Of a stretch of 51,587 bases of DNA, positions 15,312-22,959 are shown piece after piece; the first letter of the stretch is position 1, and the number at the start of each line of letters is the position of its first letter. Where the stretch lies: assembly GCA_902798545.1 (NCBI GenBank), contig CADBWQ010000014.1, positions 1-51,587 of the forward strand, in the 5' to 3' direction. The DNA is from Oscillospiraceae bacterium. Lineage in GTDB: Bacteria > Bacillota > Clostridia > Oscillospirales > Oscillospiraceae. Position numbers and translations under genes: made by a program. A model generated the notes under the pieces. The model made no database searches. It saw nothing but the letters and a program-made list of their open reading frames with translations, and was not told where the DNA came from.

Positions 15312-15449
15312 ATGTCAAGCGCTGTGCTCCCGGGTTCTTGCGGTCTTTACAGAAGTTATATGACACTGTCAGAGGCGTTGAAGCCCGCGGCCATCTACTT
15401 CCGCGAGTTCGACCAGAACACCAACAGCCGCAGGCTGCTTATTGTGTAA
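15312..15449 (+). CDS. Possible 45-residue protein
   Basis: An ATG at 15312 with AGGAG 11 bases upstream opens 45 codons to a TAA at 15447-15449. The second half looks coding (MTLSEALKPAAIYFREFDQN followed by TNSRRLLIV), with neighbour-like codon use. It has no known motif and overlaps the right arm of the imperfect stem. It may be a small gene, a gene remnant or chance. Confidence 0.25.
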   Translation: MSSAVLPGSCGLYRSYMTLSEALKPAAIYFREFDQNTNSRRLLIV

Positions 15450-15484
15450 TATAGAAGCCCTGAAATAAAGCTATAAAAACGGTC

Positions 15485-15512
15485 TTGCCTTTTTCACAGT
15501 TCTTGGTACAAT
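15485..15512 (+). promoter_or_regulatory. Promoter of the amino-acid permease
   Basis: TTGCCT (15485-15490), a 16-base spacer and TACAAT (15507-15512), 45 bases before the permease start. Confidence 0.55.
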
Positions 15513-15556
15513 GGAGCTGCAGGAGAGGCAAAACTGCTTTGAAAGGAAAGAGAGAG

Positions 15557-16984
15557 ATGGAAAACAAGCTCGAACGCAGATACGGGCTGTTCACCGCAAT
15601 CTGCATGGTAGTCGGAATCGTCATTGGCTCCGGTGTGTTCTTCAAGGCGCAGACGATCCTTCAGAAGACCGAAGGAAACATGCCGCTCGGTATTCTCGCC
15701 TGGATCATAGGCGGTATGATTATGATCTTCTGCATTCTTGCCTTTGCGGCGATGGCGCAGAAGTATGAAAAGGTCAACGGTGTCGTCGACTATGCAGAGG
15801 CGACGGTCGGCCCCGGATACGGCTACTATCTGGGCTGGTTCATGACCATCATCTACTATCCGACGCTGACAGTGATACTCGCGTGGCTCACGGCACGGTA
15901 CACGCTGGTCTTCCTGACTTCCTGCTGGCCAGCTCTCCCGATGCTGATTCCGGTGGCCGAGGGCGGCTGTGTCATCGGACCGGAGTGCATGGTATTGATG
16001 ATGGTGTACCTGGTATGCGCCTATGTGGTGAACGCATTGTCGCCGAAGCTTGCGGGCAGGGTCCAGGCCACGACCACGGTGATCAAGCTGATCCCGCTGG
16101 GCCTCATGGCGGTGGTCGGGATTCTGGTCGGCCTGCTGGGACCGAATCACATGCTGGTGAGCAACTTCGGTACGGCCTCCGAAACACAGGACGGCGTCGC
16201 GGCGCCCCTTCTGGCCTCCGTCTGTGCGACGGCGTTTGCCTATGAGGGCTGGATTATCGCCACGACCATCAATTCCGAGCTGAAGGATGCCAAACGCAAT
16301 CTCCCAAAGGCACTGATCATCGGCGGGATCATCATCATTGCGACCTATATCTGCTATTACATCGGTGTAGCAGGAGGCGCTTCGGTCGAGGTGCTGATGG
16401 CAGAGGGCGCGACAGTCGCCTTTGTCAACATTTTTGGAGGTTTTCTTGGAAACCTGCTCAATCTCTTCGTGGCGATCTCCTGTGCCGGAACCATGAACGG
16501 CCTGATGCTGGGCTGTTGCCGCGGTGCGTACTCGCTGGCTGCCCGCGGCGAAGGTCCGGCTCCCCGGCTCTTCGGCGAAGTGGGCAAGGAGACCAACATG
16601 CCGGGCAATTCTGCCATTTTCGGCCTGCTGCTCTGCGCATTCTGGGGGATGTACTTCATCTTTGTGAGTGTCCTGGAGGTCTGGGGCGGCGCGAAGGTTT
16701 TCACCGGTACTGCGTTTGAGAGCGCACCATTCTGCTTTGACGCCTCAGAACTGCCCATCATCACGATCTACGCCATGTATATCCCGATCTTCGTCAATTG
16801 GATGCGGAAGGCCACAAATGAGTCTGCCCTGCGACGCTATGTGATCCCGGCTCTGGCGATTGCAGGATCGCTCTTCATGGTCTACGCATGCCTGGTGGGG
16901 CACAGGATGGAGAACTTCTGGTATCTGATCGTGTTTGCGGTGATCATGCTGATCGGCAGGCTGGTAAACCGGAAGAGAGTATGA
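15557..16984 (+). CDS. APC-superfamily amino-acid permease
   Basis: A 475-residue membrane protein with about 12 hydrophobic helices. The first helix carries the unwound-helix signature VGIVIGSGVFFKA, which binds the amino-acid backbone in APC transporters. AYEGWIIATTINSELKDAKRNLPKA is the typical loop after helix 6, and SCAGTMNGLMLGCCRGAYSLAARGEGP is the helix 8 region. Relatives of the SteT/LAT type exchange or take up neutral amino acids. The ATG at 15557 has AAAGAGAGAG upstream; the longer frame starts at the -35 box. It is a single gene ending at a strong bidirectional terminator, with no catabolic partner genes beside it. Confidence 0.9.
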   Translation: MENKLERRYGLFTAICMVVGIVIGSGVFFKAQTILQKTEGNMPLGILAWIIGGMIMIFCILAFAAMAQKYEKVNGVVDYAEATVGPGYGYYLGWFMTIIYYPTLTVILAWLTARYTLVFLTSCWPALPMLIPVAEGGCVIGPECMVLMMVYLVCAYVVNALSPKLAGRVQATTTVIKLIPLGLMAVVGILVGLLGPNHMLVSNFGTASETQDGVAAPLLASVCATAFAYEGWIIATTINSELKDAKRNLPKALIIGGIIIIATYICYYIGVAGGASVEVLMAEGATVAFVNIFGGFLGNLLNLFVAISCAGTMNGLMLGCCRGAYSLAARGEGPAPRLFGEVGKETNMPGNSAIFGLLLCAFWGMYFIFVSVLEVWGGAKVFTGTAFESAPFCFDASELPIITIYAMYIPIFVNWMRKATNESALRRYVIPALAIAGSLFMVYACLVGHRMENFWYLIVFAVIMLIGRLVNRKRV

Positions 16985-17025
16985 CGCTACAGATGTCAAG
17001 CCTTTGTTTGCTCGCATTTAAAAAA

Positions 17026-17061
17026 GGGCTCCGTTCTTTCCGGTTTGAAAGAACGGAGCCC
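17026..17061. terminator. Bidirectional terminator
   Basis: A perfect 15-base stem (GGGCTCCGTTCTTTC with its complement) around a 6-base loop, flanked by AAAAAA on the left and TTTTT on the right. It serves both the permease and the convergent small gene. Confidence 0.92.
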
Positions 17062-17088
17062 CTTTTTCACAGTTATGCGGAAAGAGGC

Positions 17089-17421
17089 TCAGTCTGCGGA
17101 ACCGGACGGCTTCAGGAAGCCCATGACCTTCCGAAGGCTGTCCTGCTTTTCGAGCTGGATGTGTACGGTTCCGATTTCCGTGCTGAGATCAATCTCCGGC
17201 CGCTTTTCGCGGACGGGAACACAGTGCCCGGCGCTGATGACGCGGAAGGATTCCTCGACCTTTTCGATGGCGGTATAGGGGAGATATTTCCAGCGCAGCC
17301 CCTCCGGGACGTAAAGCGCTTCCTTTCCGAACCGATATTGTTCTATTTTTACGGCACTGCGGAAATCCTCTTTGACATTGTCGAGGTTTTTCCCTGGAAT
17401 CATACAGGACGGTGCGGCCAT
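17089..17421 (-). CDS. Hypothetical 110-residue protein
   Basis: I do not recognise the family. The 110-residue product has no signal peptide or membrane helix. It contains AVKIEQYRFGKEALYVPEGL, WKYLPYTAIEKVEES, and EIDLSTEIGTVHIQLEKQDS, an alternation of short strands that resembles a PH-like or antiparallel beta domain. The start at 17421 has GAGGA 8 bases upstream; the longer frame to 17538 runs through the promoter and is unlikely. A good promoter lies at 17486-17514. It is convergent with the permease and divergent from the GntR operon. Confidence 0.7.
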   Translation of the reverse strand: MAAPSCMIPGKNLDNVKEDFRSAVKIEQYRFGKEALYVPEGLRWKYLPYTAIEKVEESFRVISAGHCVPVREKRPEIDLSTEIGTVHIQLEKQDSLRKVMGFLKPSGSAD

Positions 17422-17485
17422 GCTGTTTTCCTCGCTTTCTGTGTTTTTGATGTGGCAACGGTCGATTGCAGATGAATCTGAAAGC

Positions 17486-17514
17486 ATTATATAACAGAAC
17501 ATGGAAAAGCACAA
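17486..17514 (-). promoter_or_regulatory. Promoter of the hypothetical gene
   Basis: TTGTGC (17509-17514), a 17-base spacer and TATAAT (17486-17491) on the minus strand. Confidence 0.65.
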
Positions 17515-17531
17515 CATCATATGAACAGGGC

Positions 17532-17560
17532 TTGACAACAGGGGAAATATGTGTTATTGT
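17532..17560 (+). promoter_or_regulatory. Promoter of the GntR-ABC operon
   Basis: TTGACA (17532-17537), a 17-base spacer and TATTGT (17555-17560). The left arm of the palindromic operator covers the -10 box. Confidence 0.75.
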
Positions 17561-17585
17561 ATTAATCACTTAAGACAATAACACA
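17550..17585 (+). promoter_or_regulatory. Palindromic operator of the GntR/YtrA regulator
   Basis: TGTGTTATTGT (17550-17560) and ACAATAACACA (17575-17585) are a perfect 11-base inverted repeat with a 14-base spacer. It lies between the -10 box and the ribosome site of the gntR gene, the expected place for autorepression. Confidence 0.75.
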
Positions 17586-17598
17586 AAGGAGGAGCCGA

Positions 17599-17976
17599 AT
17601 GGAATGGATTTTTCGCAGTGATCTGCCGATCTATTCCCAGCTGGTGGAACGAATCAAGCTGGGGATCGTCTCGGGAAGCTTCCGACCGGGGGAACGGCTT
17701 CCGTCGGTACGGGACATGGCGGCAGAAGCCGGCGTCAACCCGAATACGATGCAGCGGGCGCTGCAGGAGCTTGAACGCGACGGTATGGTCTATGCCCAGA
17801 GGACGGCAGGCCGCTTTGTTACGGAGGACATGCGCGTAATCGAACATACGAAAAAGCAGTTCGCAGAGGAGCAGATCCGGAGCTTCCTGGATGCAATGGG
17901 AAAGCTGGGATACAGACGGGAAGAAATCCTGTCGCTCCTTGCTGAGGAGAAGGAGGAAGAACATGGCAATACTTGA
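17599..17976 (+). CDS. GntR-family regulator, YtrA subfamily
   Basis: A 125-residue protein with an N-terminal GntR winged helix (PIYSQLVERIKLGIVSGSF, then RLPSVRDMAAEAGVNPNTMQ and a wing at GMVYAQRTAGRFV) and only a short helical C-terminus, the size of the YtrA subfamily. YtrA regulators repress ABC transporter operons that they head, and here too the ATPase gene overlaps the 3' end by 14 bases. GGAGG sits directly upstream of the ATG. The perfect palindrome over the promoter is its likely binding site. The inducing signal is often cell-wall stress in this subfamily; that is only an analogy here. Confidence 0.9.
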   Translation: MEWIFRSDLPIYSQLVERIKLGIVSGSFRPGERLPSVRDMAAEAGVNPNTMQRALQELERDGMVYAQRTAGRFVTEDMRVIEHTKKQFAEEQIRSFLDAMGKLGYRREEILSLLAEEKEEEHGNT

Positions 17977-18658
17977 GTGCAGAGACTTGTCCAAGCGGTT
18001 CGGCGCCGTACAGGCTCTGGACACGGTCAGCCTGAAGATCGAGCCCGGCAGAGTCATCGGTCTGCTGGGGCCCAACGGCAGCGGCAAGACCACACTGCTG
18101 AAGCTGGCCAACGGCCTGCTGACCCCAACGGGGGGAGAAATCCTCATCGAGGGAATGGCACCCGGAAACGAGACGAAGAGCGCGGTGAGCTATCTGCCTG
18201 ACAAGCCGTATCTGGCGGAGTGGATGAAGGTAAGGCAGCTGCTGGACTTTTTCCAGGACTTTTATGCGGACTTCGATCGGGACAAGGCAATGGAGATGCT
18301 CCTGCGTCTGAATATTGACGAGAATATGCGCATCAAGGAGATGTCCAAGGGCACCCGGGAAAAGACACAGCTGATCCTGGTGATGAGCCGGAAAGCAATG
18401 CTCTATCTGCTGGACGAACCAATCGGCGGCGTGGATCCCGCAACCCGGGACTATATCCTCGATACGATCATCCGCAACTACAACCCGGAGGCAGCCGTGG
18501 TCATTTCTACCCACCTGATCGCCGATGTGGAGCAGGTGCTGGACGATGTGATCTTCATCAATCAGGGGAAGATCGTGCTGGAATCCTCCGTGGACCAGAT
18601 CCGGGAGGAACATGGCATGAGTGTGGATCAGTACTTCAGGGAGGTATTTCGATGCTAG
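17963..18658 (+). CDS. ABC transporter ATP-binding protein
   Basis: A 231-residue ABC ATPase. Walker A GPNGSGKTT is near residue 36, the signature region reads EMSKGTREKTQLIL (a variant in place of LSGGQ), Walker B is MLYLLDEPIGGVDPATRDYI and the H-loop VISTHLIADVEQ. This YtrB/EcsA-like form works with ABC-2 type permeases in export or stress response. The start ATG lies inside the end of the GntR gene, and the stop overlaps the permease gene by 7 bases, so the three are translated as a unit. Confidence 0.9.
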   Translation: MAILECRDLSKRFGAVQALDTVSLKIEPGRVIGLLGPNGSGKTTLLKLANGLLTPTGGEILIEGMAPGNETKSAVSYLPDKPYLAEWMKVRQLLDFFQDFYADFDRDKAMEMLLRLNIDENMRIKEMSKGTREKTQLILVMSRKAMLYLLDEPIGGVDPATRDYILDTIIRNYNPEAAVVISTHLIADVEQVLDDVIFINQGKIVLESSVDQIREEHGMSVDQYFREVFRC

Positions 18659-19488
18659 GGAAGCTAATTAAACATGAATTCCGCGCAACCGCGAGAATCA
18701 TGCTGCCCGTGATGGGGGCGCTGATGGTGCTGGCGCTGCTGGCGAATCTCTCAATCCGTGGACTGACAAGCGGTCTGTCGGATGTACCGGTGCTGAGGAT
18801 CCTGTTCGTCCTGATTGTGGTTTTCTTCGGTATTGCGATTATTGCGACGATCGTGATGGCGATTGTCCTCATGGTGAGCAGGTTCTATCGGAATCTGCTG
18901 AAGGACGAGGGGTACCTAATGTTTACCCTTCCGGTGAGCGCCCACGAGCTGGTCTGGTCCAAGCTGATCGTATCGATGGTGTGGTTTCTGCTGACGGGAC
19001 TGCTGATTTTCCTGGTGATGGGTCTCACAGCGCTGAACCTCGCCAACACCAACCTCGAGATGATCATCGAGCAGTTCCCAAGCTGGCAGGAAATCTCACA
19101 GTTCCTGCGGGAAGCCGGGATCCAGAGAGAGGTCATCACGCTGATATGCCAGGCTGGTCTTGGAATCCTGCTGGGCGCGATCGTCACCTGCCTGCATTTC
19201 TATGCGGCCATGTCCTTGGGACACATGTTCACAAAGGATAAGATCCTCCTTAGTATTGTGTTCTTCATTGGAATCAGCTTCGCGTTCAACCTGCTGTCAA
19301 CCGCCTACGGCTTCGTCGGGTTCGGGCTGTCCGGAATGGCGGAACACTGGGACAGCATGGAGAACAGCGGCGTGCTCAGCTCATTCAACAGCATCGCATG
19401 GCATGGACTCGTGATCAGCGCGATTCAGGGCGCGTTGCTCTACCTTGCGACGATTCTCGGCCTGAAGAAGGGCCTGAATCTGGAATAA
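18652..19488 (+). CDS. ABC-2 type permease of the YtrA-like operon
   Basis: A 278-residue membrane protein with six hydrophobic segments (starting about residues 18, 48, 98, 165, 200 and 255). The opening LGKLIKHEFRATARIMLPVM and DEGYLMFTLPVSAHELVWSKL are typical of ABC-2 family permeases, including the conserved coupling segment between helices 2 and 3. GGGAGG precedes the ATG, which overlaps the ATPase gene. A terminator follows within 50 bases. The substrate is unknown. Confidence 0.87.
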   Translation: MLGKLIKHEFRATARIMLPVMGALMVLALLANLSIRGLTSGLSDVPVLRILFVLIVVFFGIAIIATIVMAIVLMVSRFYRNLLKDEGYLMFTLPVSAHELVWSKLIVSMVWFLLTGLLIFLVMGLTALNLANTNLEMIIEQFPSWQEISQFLREAGIQREVITLICQAGLGILLGAIVTCLHFYAAMSLGHMFTKDKILLSIVFFIGISFAFNLLSTAYGFVGFGLSGMAEHWDSMENSGVLSSFNSIAWHGLVISAIQGALLYLATILGLKKGLNLE

Positions 19489-19534
19489 AGGCCTGCTGCA
19501 TCGGATAAAATATCAGAAACAGAATAATAAAAGC

Positions 19535-19575
19535 CACCCGGAAGCATTGTGAGCATCTCGCAGTGCTTCCGGGTG
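19535..19575. terminator. Terminator between convergent operons
   Basis: CACCCGGAAGCA (19535-19546) pairs with TGCTTCCGGGTG (19564-19575). T runs follow on the plus strand (TGTTTTT), and TTTTATT follows on the minus strand. Confidence 0.8.
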
Positions 19576-19621
19576 AAAACTGTTTTTATGAACCTGTTGT
19601 GCAGTGTTGCCGGACCTGCTT

Positions 19622-20344
19622 TCACCCCAGCAGCTCGGAAAGAGTATTCAGAGCTGAGAGGGAGATCGCATTGACCATCATGTGAAAGAAGATGCTGCCC
19701 CAGATGCTGTTGCAGCGCTCATAGCAGCGACAGAGCAGCCAGGAGACCGGCAGATACTGCAGCAGGTAGAGCCAGTAGATCGGATCCTGCAGGGCGTAGC
19801 CCCAGACGTGATACAGCGCAAAGAGCAGCATGCTGACCGCATAGGCCAGAATGCGGCTGCGGCTGCGGAGAGAGCCGAAAACGGCACCGCGGAATACGGG
19901 CTCCTCTACCAGCGGCGCGAGAAAGACCGCGAGTGCAGCCGTCTTGCCATACTCGACCCCAGCCATCTCCATCACCGCGGAGTTGTTGGGATTGGCGCTG
20001 TCCGCCGGGAGAATCAGGGAAAGAACCGCGCTGAGGATCAGATTAAAGGCGACCATCATGCCGTAGCAGATCACGATCTGCAGAATGCAGTAACGGAGAT
20101 GATCACAGAGAGGGTCAAAGTCTCTCCGCAGGAAGCGGCCGACAAAGACCAACATGTAGACAGCTCCGGTGATGTAGACAATGACGTTCAGTGTCAGTTC
20201 CGAAATCCCGCTGGTCGCGGGAAGAGAGAGCAGCAGCATCGGGAGCAGCCAGACATGCAGGGGCAGGTAAAGAAGGGCTGCGACTACTTCGCCGCGGGTC
20301 ATGCGGCTGGTAAAGAAATCAGTGTCGGTGGAGAGACGGTTCAT
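19622..20344 (-). CDS. CPBP-family intramembrane metalloprotease
   Basis: A 240-residue membrane protein with about seven hydrophobic helices. The three CPBP/Abi motifs are present: the EExxxR box as PLVEEPVFRGAVFGSL, FxxxH as LLFALYHVWG, and HxxxN as FHMMVNAIS. This is the Rce1-like glutamate protease family, which in bacteria serves peptide maturation, immunity to self-made bacteriocins or regulation. Its ATG overlaps the mutS stop (ATGA), so it belongs to the miaB-mutS transcript. That is an unusual partner for mismatch repair and may be accidental. Confidence 0.87.
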   Translation of the reverse strand: MNRLSTDTDFFTSRMTRGEVVAALLYLPLHVWLLPMLLLSLPATSGISELTLNVIVYITGAVYMLVFVGRFLRRDFDPLCDHLRYCILQIVICYGMMVAFNLILSAVLSLILPADSANPNNSAVMEMAGVEYGKTAALAVFLAPLVEEPVFRGAVFGSLRSRSRILAYAVSMLLFALYHVWGYALQDPIYWLYLLQYLPVSWLLCRCYERCNSIWGSIFFHMMVNAISLSALNTLSELLG

Positions 20345-22959
20345 TGCATCGCCTTTCGCTGCAGGGTATAGAGCAGGTTCAGTGCCTCCAGGGGCGTGAG
20401 GGTGTTGAGATCGGTTTTACGCAGGGTTTCGCGGATCTCATCTGCCTGGATGTCGGCAAAGCTGATCTGGCTGAGTGGGTCATCATCGACGGCAGCATGC
20501 GTCTCCGGCAGGACCGCGATGCCCCGGTTCTCGATCAGCTCGTCCAGGCAGTGCTTGGCCCGGTCGATGACCGAATCCGGGACGCCTGCGAGTTTCGCAA
20601 CCTCAATGCCGTAGCTGTCATCGGCGGCACCGGGGACGATTTTTCGCAGAAAGATAAGCTTGCCGTTCTGCTTCTTGGCGGTAATGTTGTAATTGCGGAT
20701 ACCGTCCAGCTCGCCCTCCAGAGCGGAGAGCTCATGATAATGGGTGGCGAACATGGTGCGGGCGCCGAGGCGGCGCTTATCCGCGCAGTATTCAAGAATA
20801 GCTCTCGCGATGGCCATGCCGTCGTAGGTGGAGGTGCCGCGTCCGATCTCGTCCAGGATCAGGAGAGAGGCAGGGGTGGCGTTGTGGAGAATGTTCGCAA
20901 CTTCGCTCATCTCCACCATAAAGGTGGAGCGGCCGGAGGCCAGATCGTCCGAAGCGCCGATGCGGGTAAAGACCCGGTCCGTGACACCGATGACTGCGGA
21001 TTTCGCCGGAACAAAGGAGCCGATCTGGGCCATGAGGACGATCAAGGCTGTCTGGCGCATATAGGTGGACTTACCGGCCATGTTGGGGCCAGTCACGATG
21101 GCGAGGCGGTCGGAGCCGGTGTTGAGGTAGGTGTCATTCGGGACAAAGCGGACATCCTTCAGGGTCTGCTCAACGACGGGATGGCGGCCTTCCCTGATGG
21201 AGAGCTCACGGGTGGCGTCGACTTCGGGCATTGTGTAGCGGTTGCGCACCGCGACCTCGGCCAGCGAGCAGAAGCAGTCCAGCGCTGCAACCTTTGCCGC
21301 GGTCTCCTGGATACGCGTCACTTTGGAGGCCACAGAGTCGCGCACCGCGATGAAGTAGTCATATTCCAGAGCCTGGATCCGATCCCTTGCGGTCAGAAGA
21401 CTGTTCTCCAGTTCCTTCAGTTCAGGGGTGAAGTAGCGCTCATTGGAGACCAGGGTTTGCTTGCGGATATAGTGTTCGGGCACATTTTCGAGACCGGCGG
21501 ATTTCGGAACGTCAATGTAGTAACCGAAGACACGGTTGTAGCCGACCTTCAGCTTCCTGATACCGGTAGCCTGACGCTCCTGCTCCTCCAAAGCAGCGAT
21601 GCGCTCGGCACCGTGATCGCGCAGCTGGCGCAGTTCGTCCAGCTCCTGAGAGAAGCCCTCGCGGATCATGCCGCCCTCACGGACGGAGAAGGGGGGATCA
21701 TCACAGATGGCGCGGTCGATTTCCTCCCGGACATCAGCGAGCAGGTCCATGGCGGCAATGTCCCGGAGCTCTGTGCTGGTCATGTCCTTCAACAACTCCT
21801 GCAGACGGGGCAGAACAGCCACACAGTTGGAGAGCATACGCAGATCACGGCCGCCGGCGCTGCCGTACACCGTGCGGCTCACGAGCCGCTGCATGTCGCT
21901 GATGTCTTTCAGAGCGCGCATGAGTTCTGCGCGGCTGACACTGGCTTTGGTGAGCTCCTGCACTGCATTGAGGCGACGGCGGATGGCGGCAACAGAGAGC
22001 AGAGGCCGTTCCACCCAGGAGCGGAGCATTCGGCTGCCCATGGCAGTACCGGTTTTGTCCAGCACCCAGAGAAGACTGCCTTTTTTCTCACCGCTGCTCA
22101 GGGACTCGGTGAGTTCCAGACTGCGGCGGGCGGTGTAGTCCAGCTCCATGTATCTGCCGCCGAAAAAGACATCCAGCCGGTTGATATGGGAGAGGTCGCA
22201 CTTCTGCGTCTCCTGGAGGTACTGCAGCAGTGCTCCGCAGGCGCAGATGGCGTTGCTGCCGTCCTGAAGGCCGGCTTCGTCCACGTCGGAAAACCCGAAC
22301 TGCTCACACACACGGGCGGCACAGGGGAGATACTCAAAATAGTCCGCGCCGAGATCCGGCATGGCATCCAGCTGCTCCCTGAGAAAGGAGACGATGGTGG
22401 GATTCCCGGCTGCAGCAGGGGACAGTACGGCCTCACGCGGGAGAAAGCGGGCCAGCTCGTTTCGCACATGCTCTTCACCGTCTCTCGGGAAAGCGGCACA
22501 GCAGAACTCTCCGGTGGAGAGCTCGCAGAAAGCGATGCCGGCGGCATCGCCGGAGAGAAAGATGGCACAGATATAGTTGCTGCGCTCATCGGAAAGCATG
22601 GAACTGTCAGTGACGGTGCCCGGAGTGATGATGCGGATGACGTCGCGCTGCACGAGACCCTTGGCCAGGGCGGGATCCTCCAGCTGCTCACAGATGGCGA
22701 CCTTGTATCCCCTGGCGATAAGCTTGGCGATGTACCCCTCAGCGCTGTGGTAAGGCACACCGCACATGGGGGTGCGCTCCTCCGGGTCCTCAACATTGCG
22801 GTCGCGGGTGGTGAGCGCCAGATCCAACTCCCGGGAGGCGGTGACGGCATCATCGTCGAACATCTCATAGAAATCGCCGAGGCGGAAGAAGAGCAGACAG
22901 TCATTGTGCTGCTGCTTGATCTCCTTGTACTGCCGCTTCATCGGCGTGAGTTCAGCCAT
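20341..22959 (-). CDS. mutS: DNA mismatch repair protein MutS
   Basis: An 872-residue MutS1-type protein. The N-terminal mismatch-reading domain carries the Phe-x-Glu motif within GDFYEMFDDDA (near residue 30). The connector, lever and clamp domains follow. The ATPase holds GPNMAGKSTYMRQTAL (Walker A), DDLASGRSTFMVEMSEVANI, LLILDEIGRGTSTYDG (Walker B) and ATHYHEL. It recognises mismatches and recruits MutL, whose gene is 1.7 kb away on the other strand. I use the ATG at 22959, which overlaps the miaB stop by 8 bases; the longer frame has no support. Confidence 0.96.
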   Translation of the reverse strand: MAELTPMKRQYKEIKQQHNDCLLFFRLGDFYEMFDDDAVTASRELDLALTTRDRNVEDPEERTPMCGVPYHSAEGYIAKLIARGYKVAICEQLEDPALAKGLVQRDVIRIITPGTVTDSSMLSDERSNYICAIFLSGDAAGIAFCELSTGEFCCAAFPRDGEEHVRNELARFLPREAVLSPAAAGNPTIVSFLREQLDAMPDLGADYFEYLPCAARVCEQFGFSDVDEAGLQDGSNAICACGALLQYLQETQKCDLSHINRLDVFFGGRYMELDYTARRSLELTESLSSGEKKGSLLWVLDKTGTAMGSRMLRSWVERPLLSVAAIRRRLNAVQELTKASVSRAELMRALKDISDMQRLVSRTVYGSAGGRDLRMLSNCVAVLPRLQELLKDMTSTELRDIAAMDLLADVREEIDRAICDDPPFSVREGGMIREGFSQELDELRQLRDHGAERIAALEEQERQATGIRKLKVGYNRVFGYYIDVPKSAGLENVPEHYIRKQTLVSNERYFTPELKELENSLLTARDRIQALEYDYFIAVRDSVASKVTRIQETAAKVAALDCFCSLAEVAVRNRYTMPEVDATRELSIREGRHPVVEQTLKDVRFVPNDTYLNTGSDRLAIVTGPNMAGKSTYMRQTALIVLMAQIGSFVPAKSAVIGVTDRVFTRIGASDDLASGRSTFMVEMSEVANILHNATPASLLILDEIGRGTSTYDGMAIARAILEYCADKRRLGARTMFATHYHELSALEGELDGIRNYNITAKKQNGKLIFLRKIVPGAADDSYGIEVAKLAGVPDSVIDRAKHCLDELIENRGIAVLPETHAAVDDDPLSQISFADIQADEIRETLRKTDLNTLTPLEALNLLYTLQRKAMQ

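Larger units (their letters stand above)
15220..15556. other. Gap between esterase and permease
   Basis: This 337-base gap contains a long imperfect stem at about 15290-15346 (AACCCAGGAGCA with TGCTCCCGGGTT), which may end the esterase transcript, a possible 45-codon gene (15312-15449) and the permease promoter (15485-15512). Confidence 0.5.
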
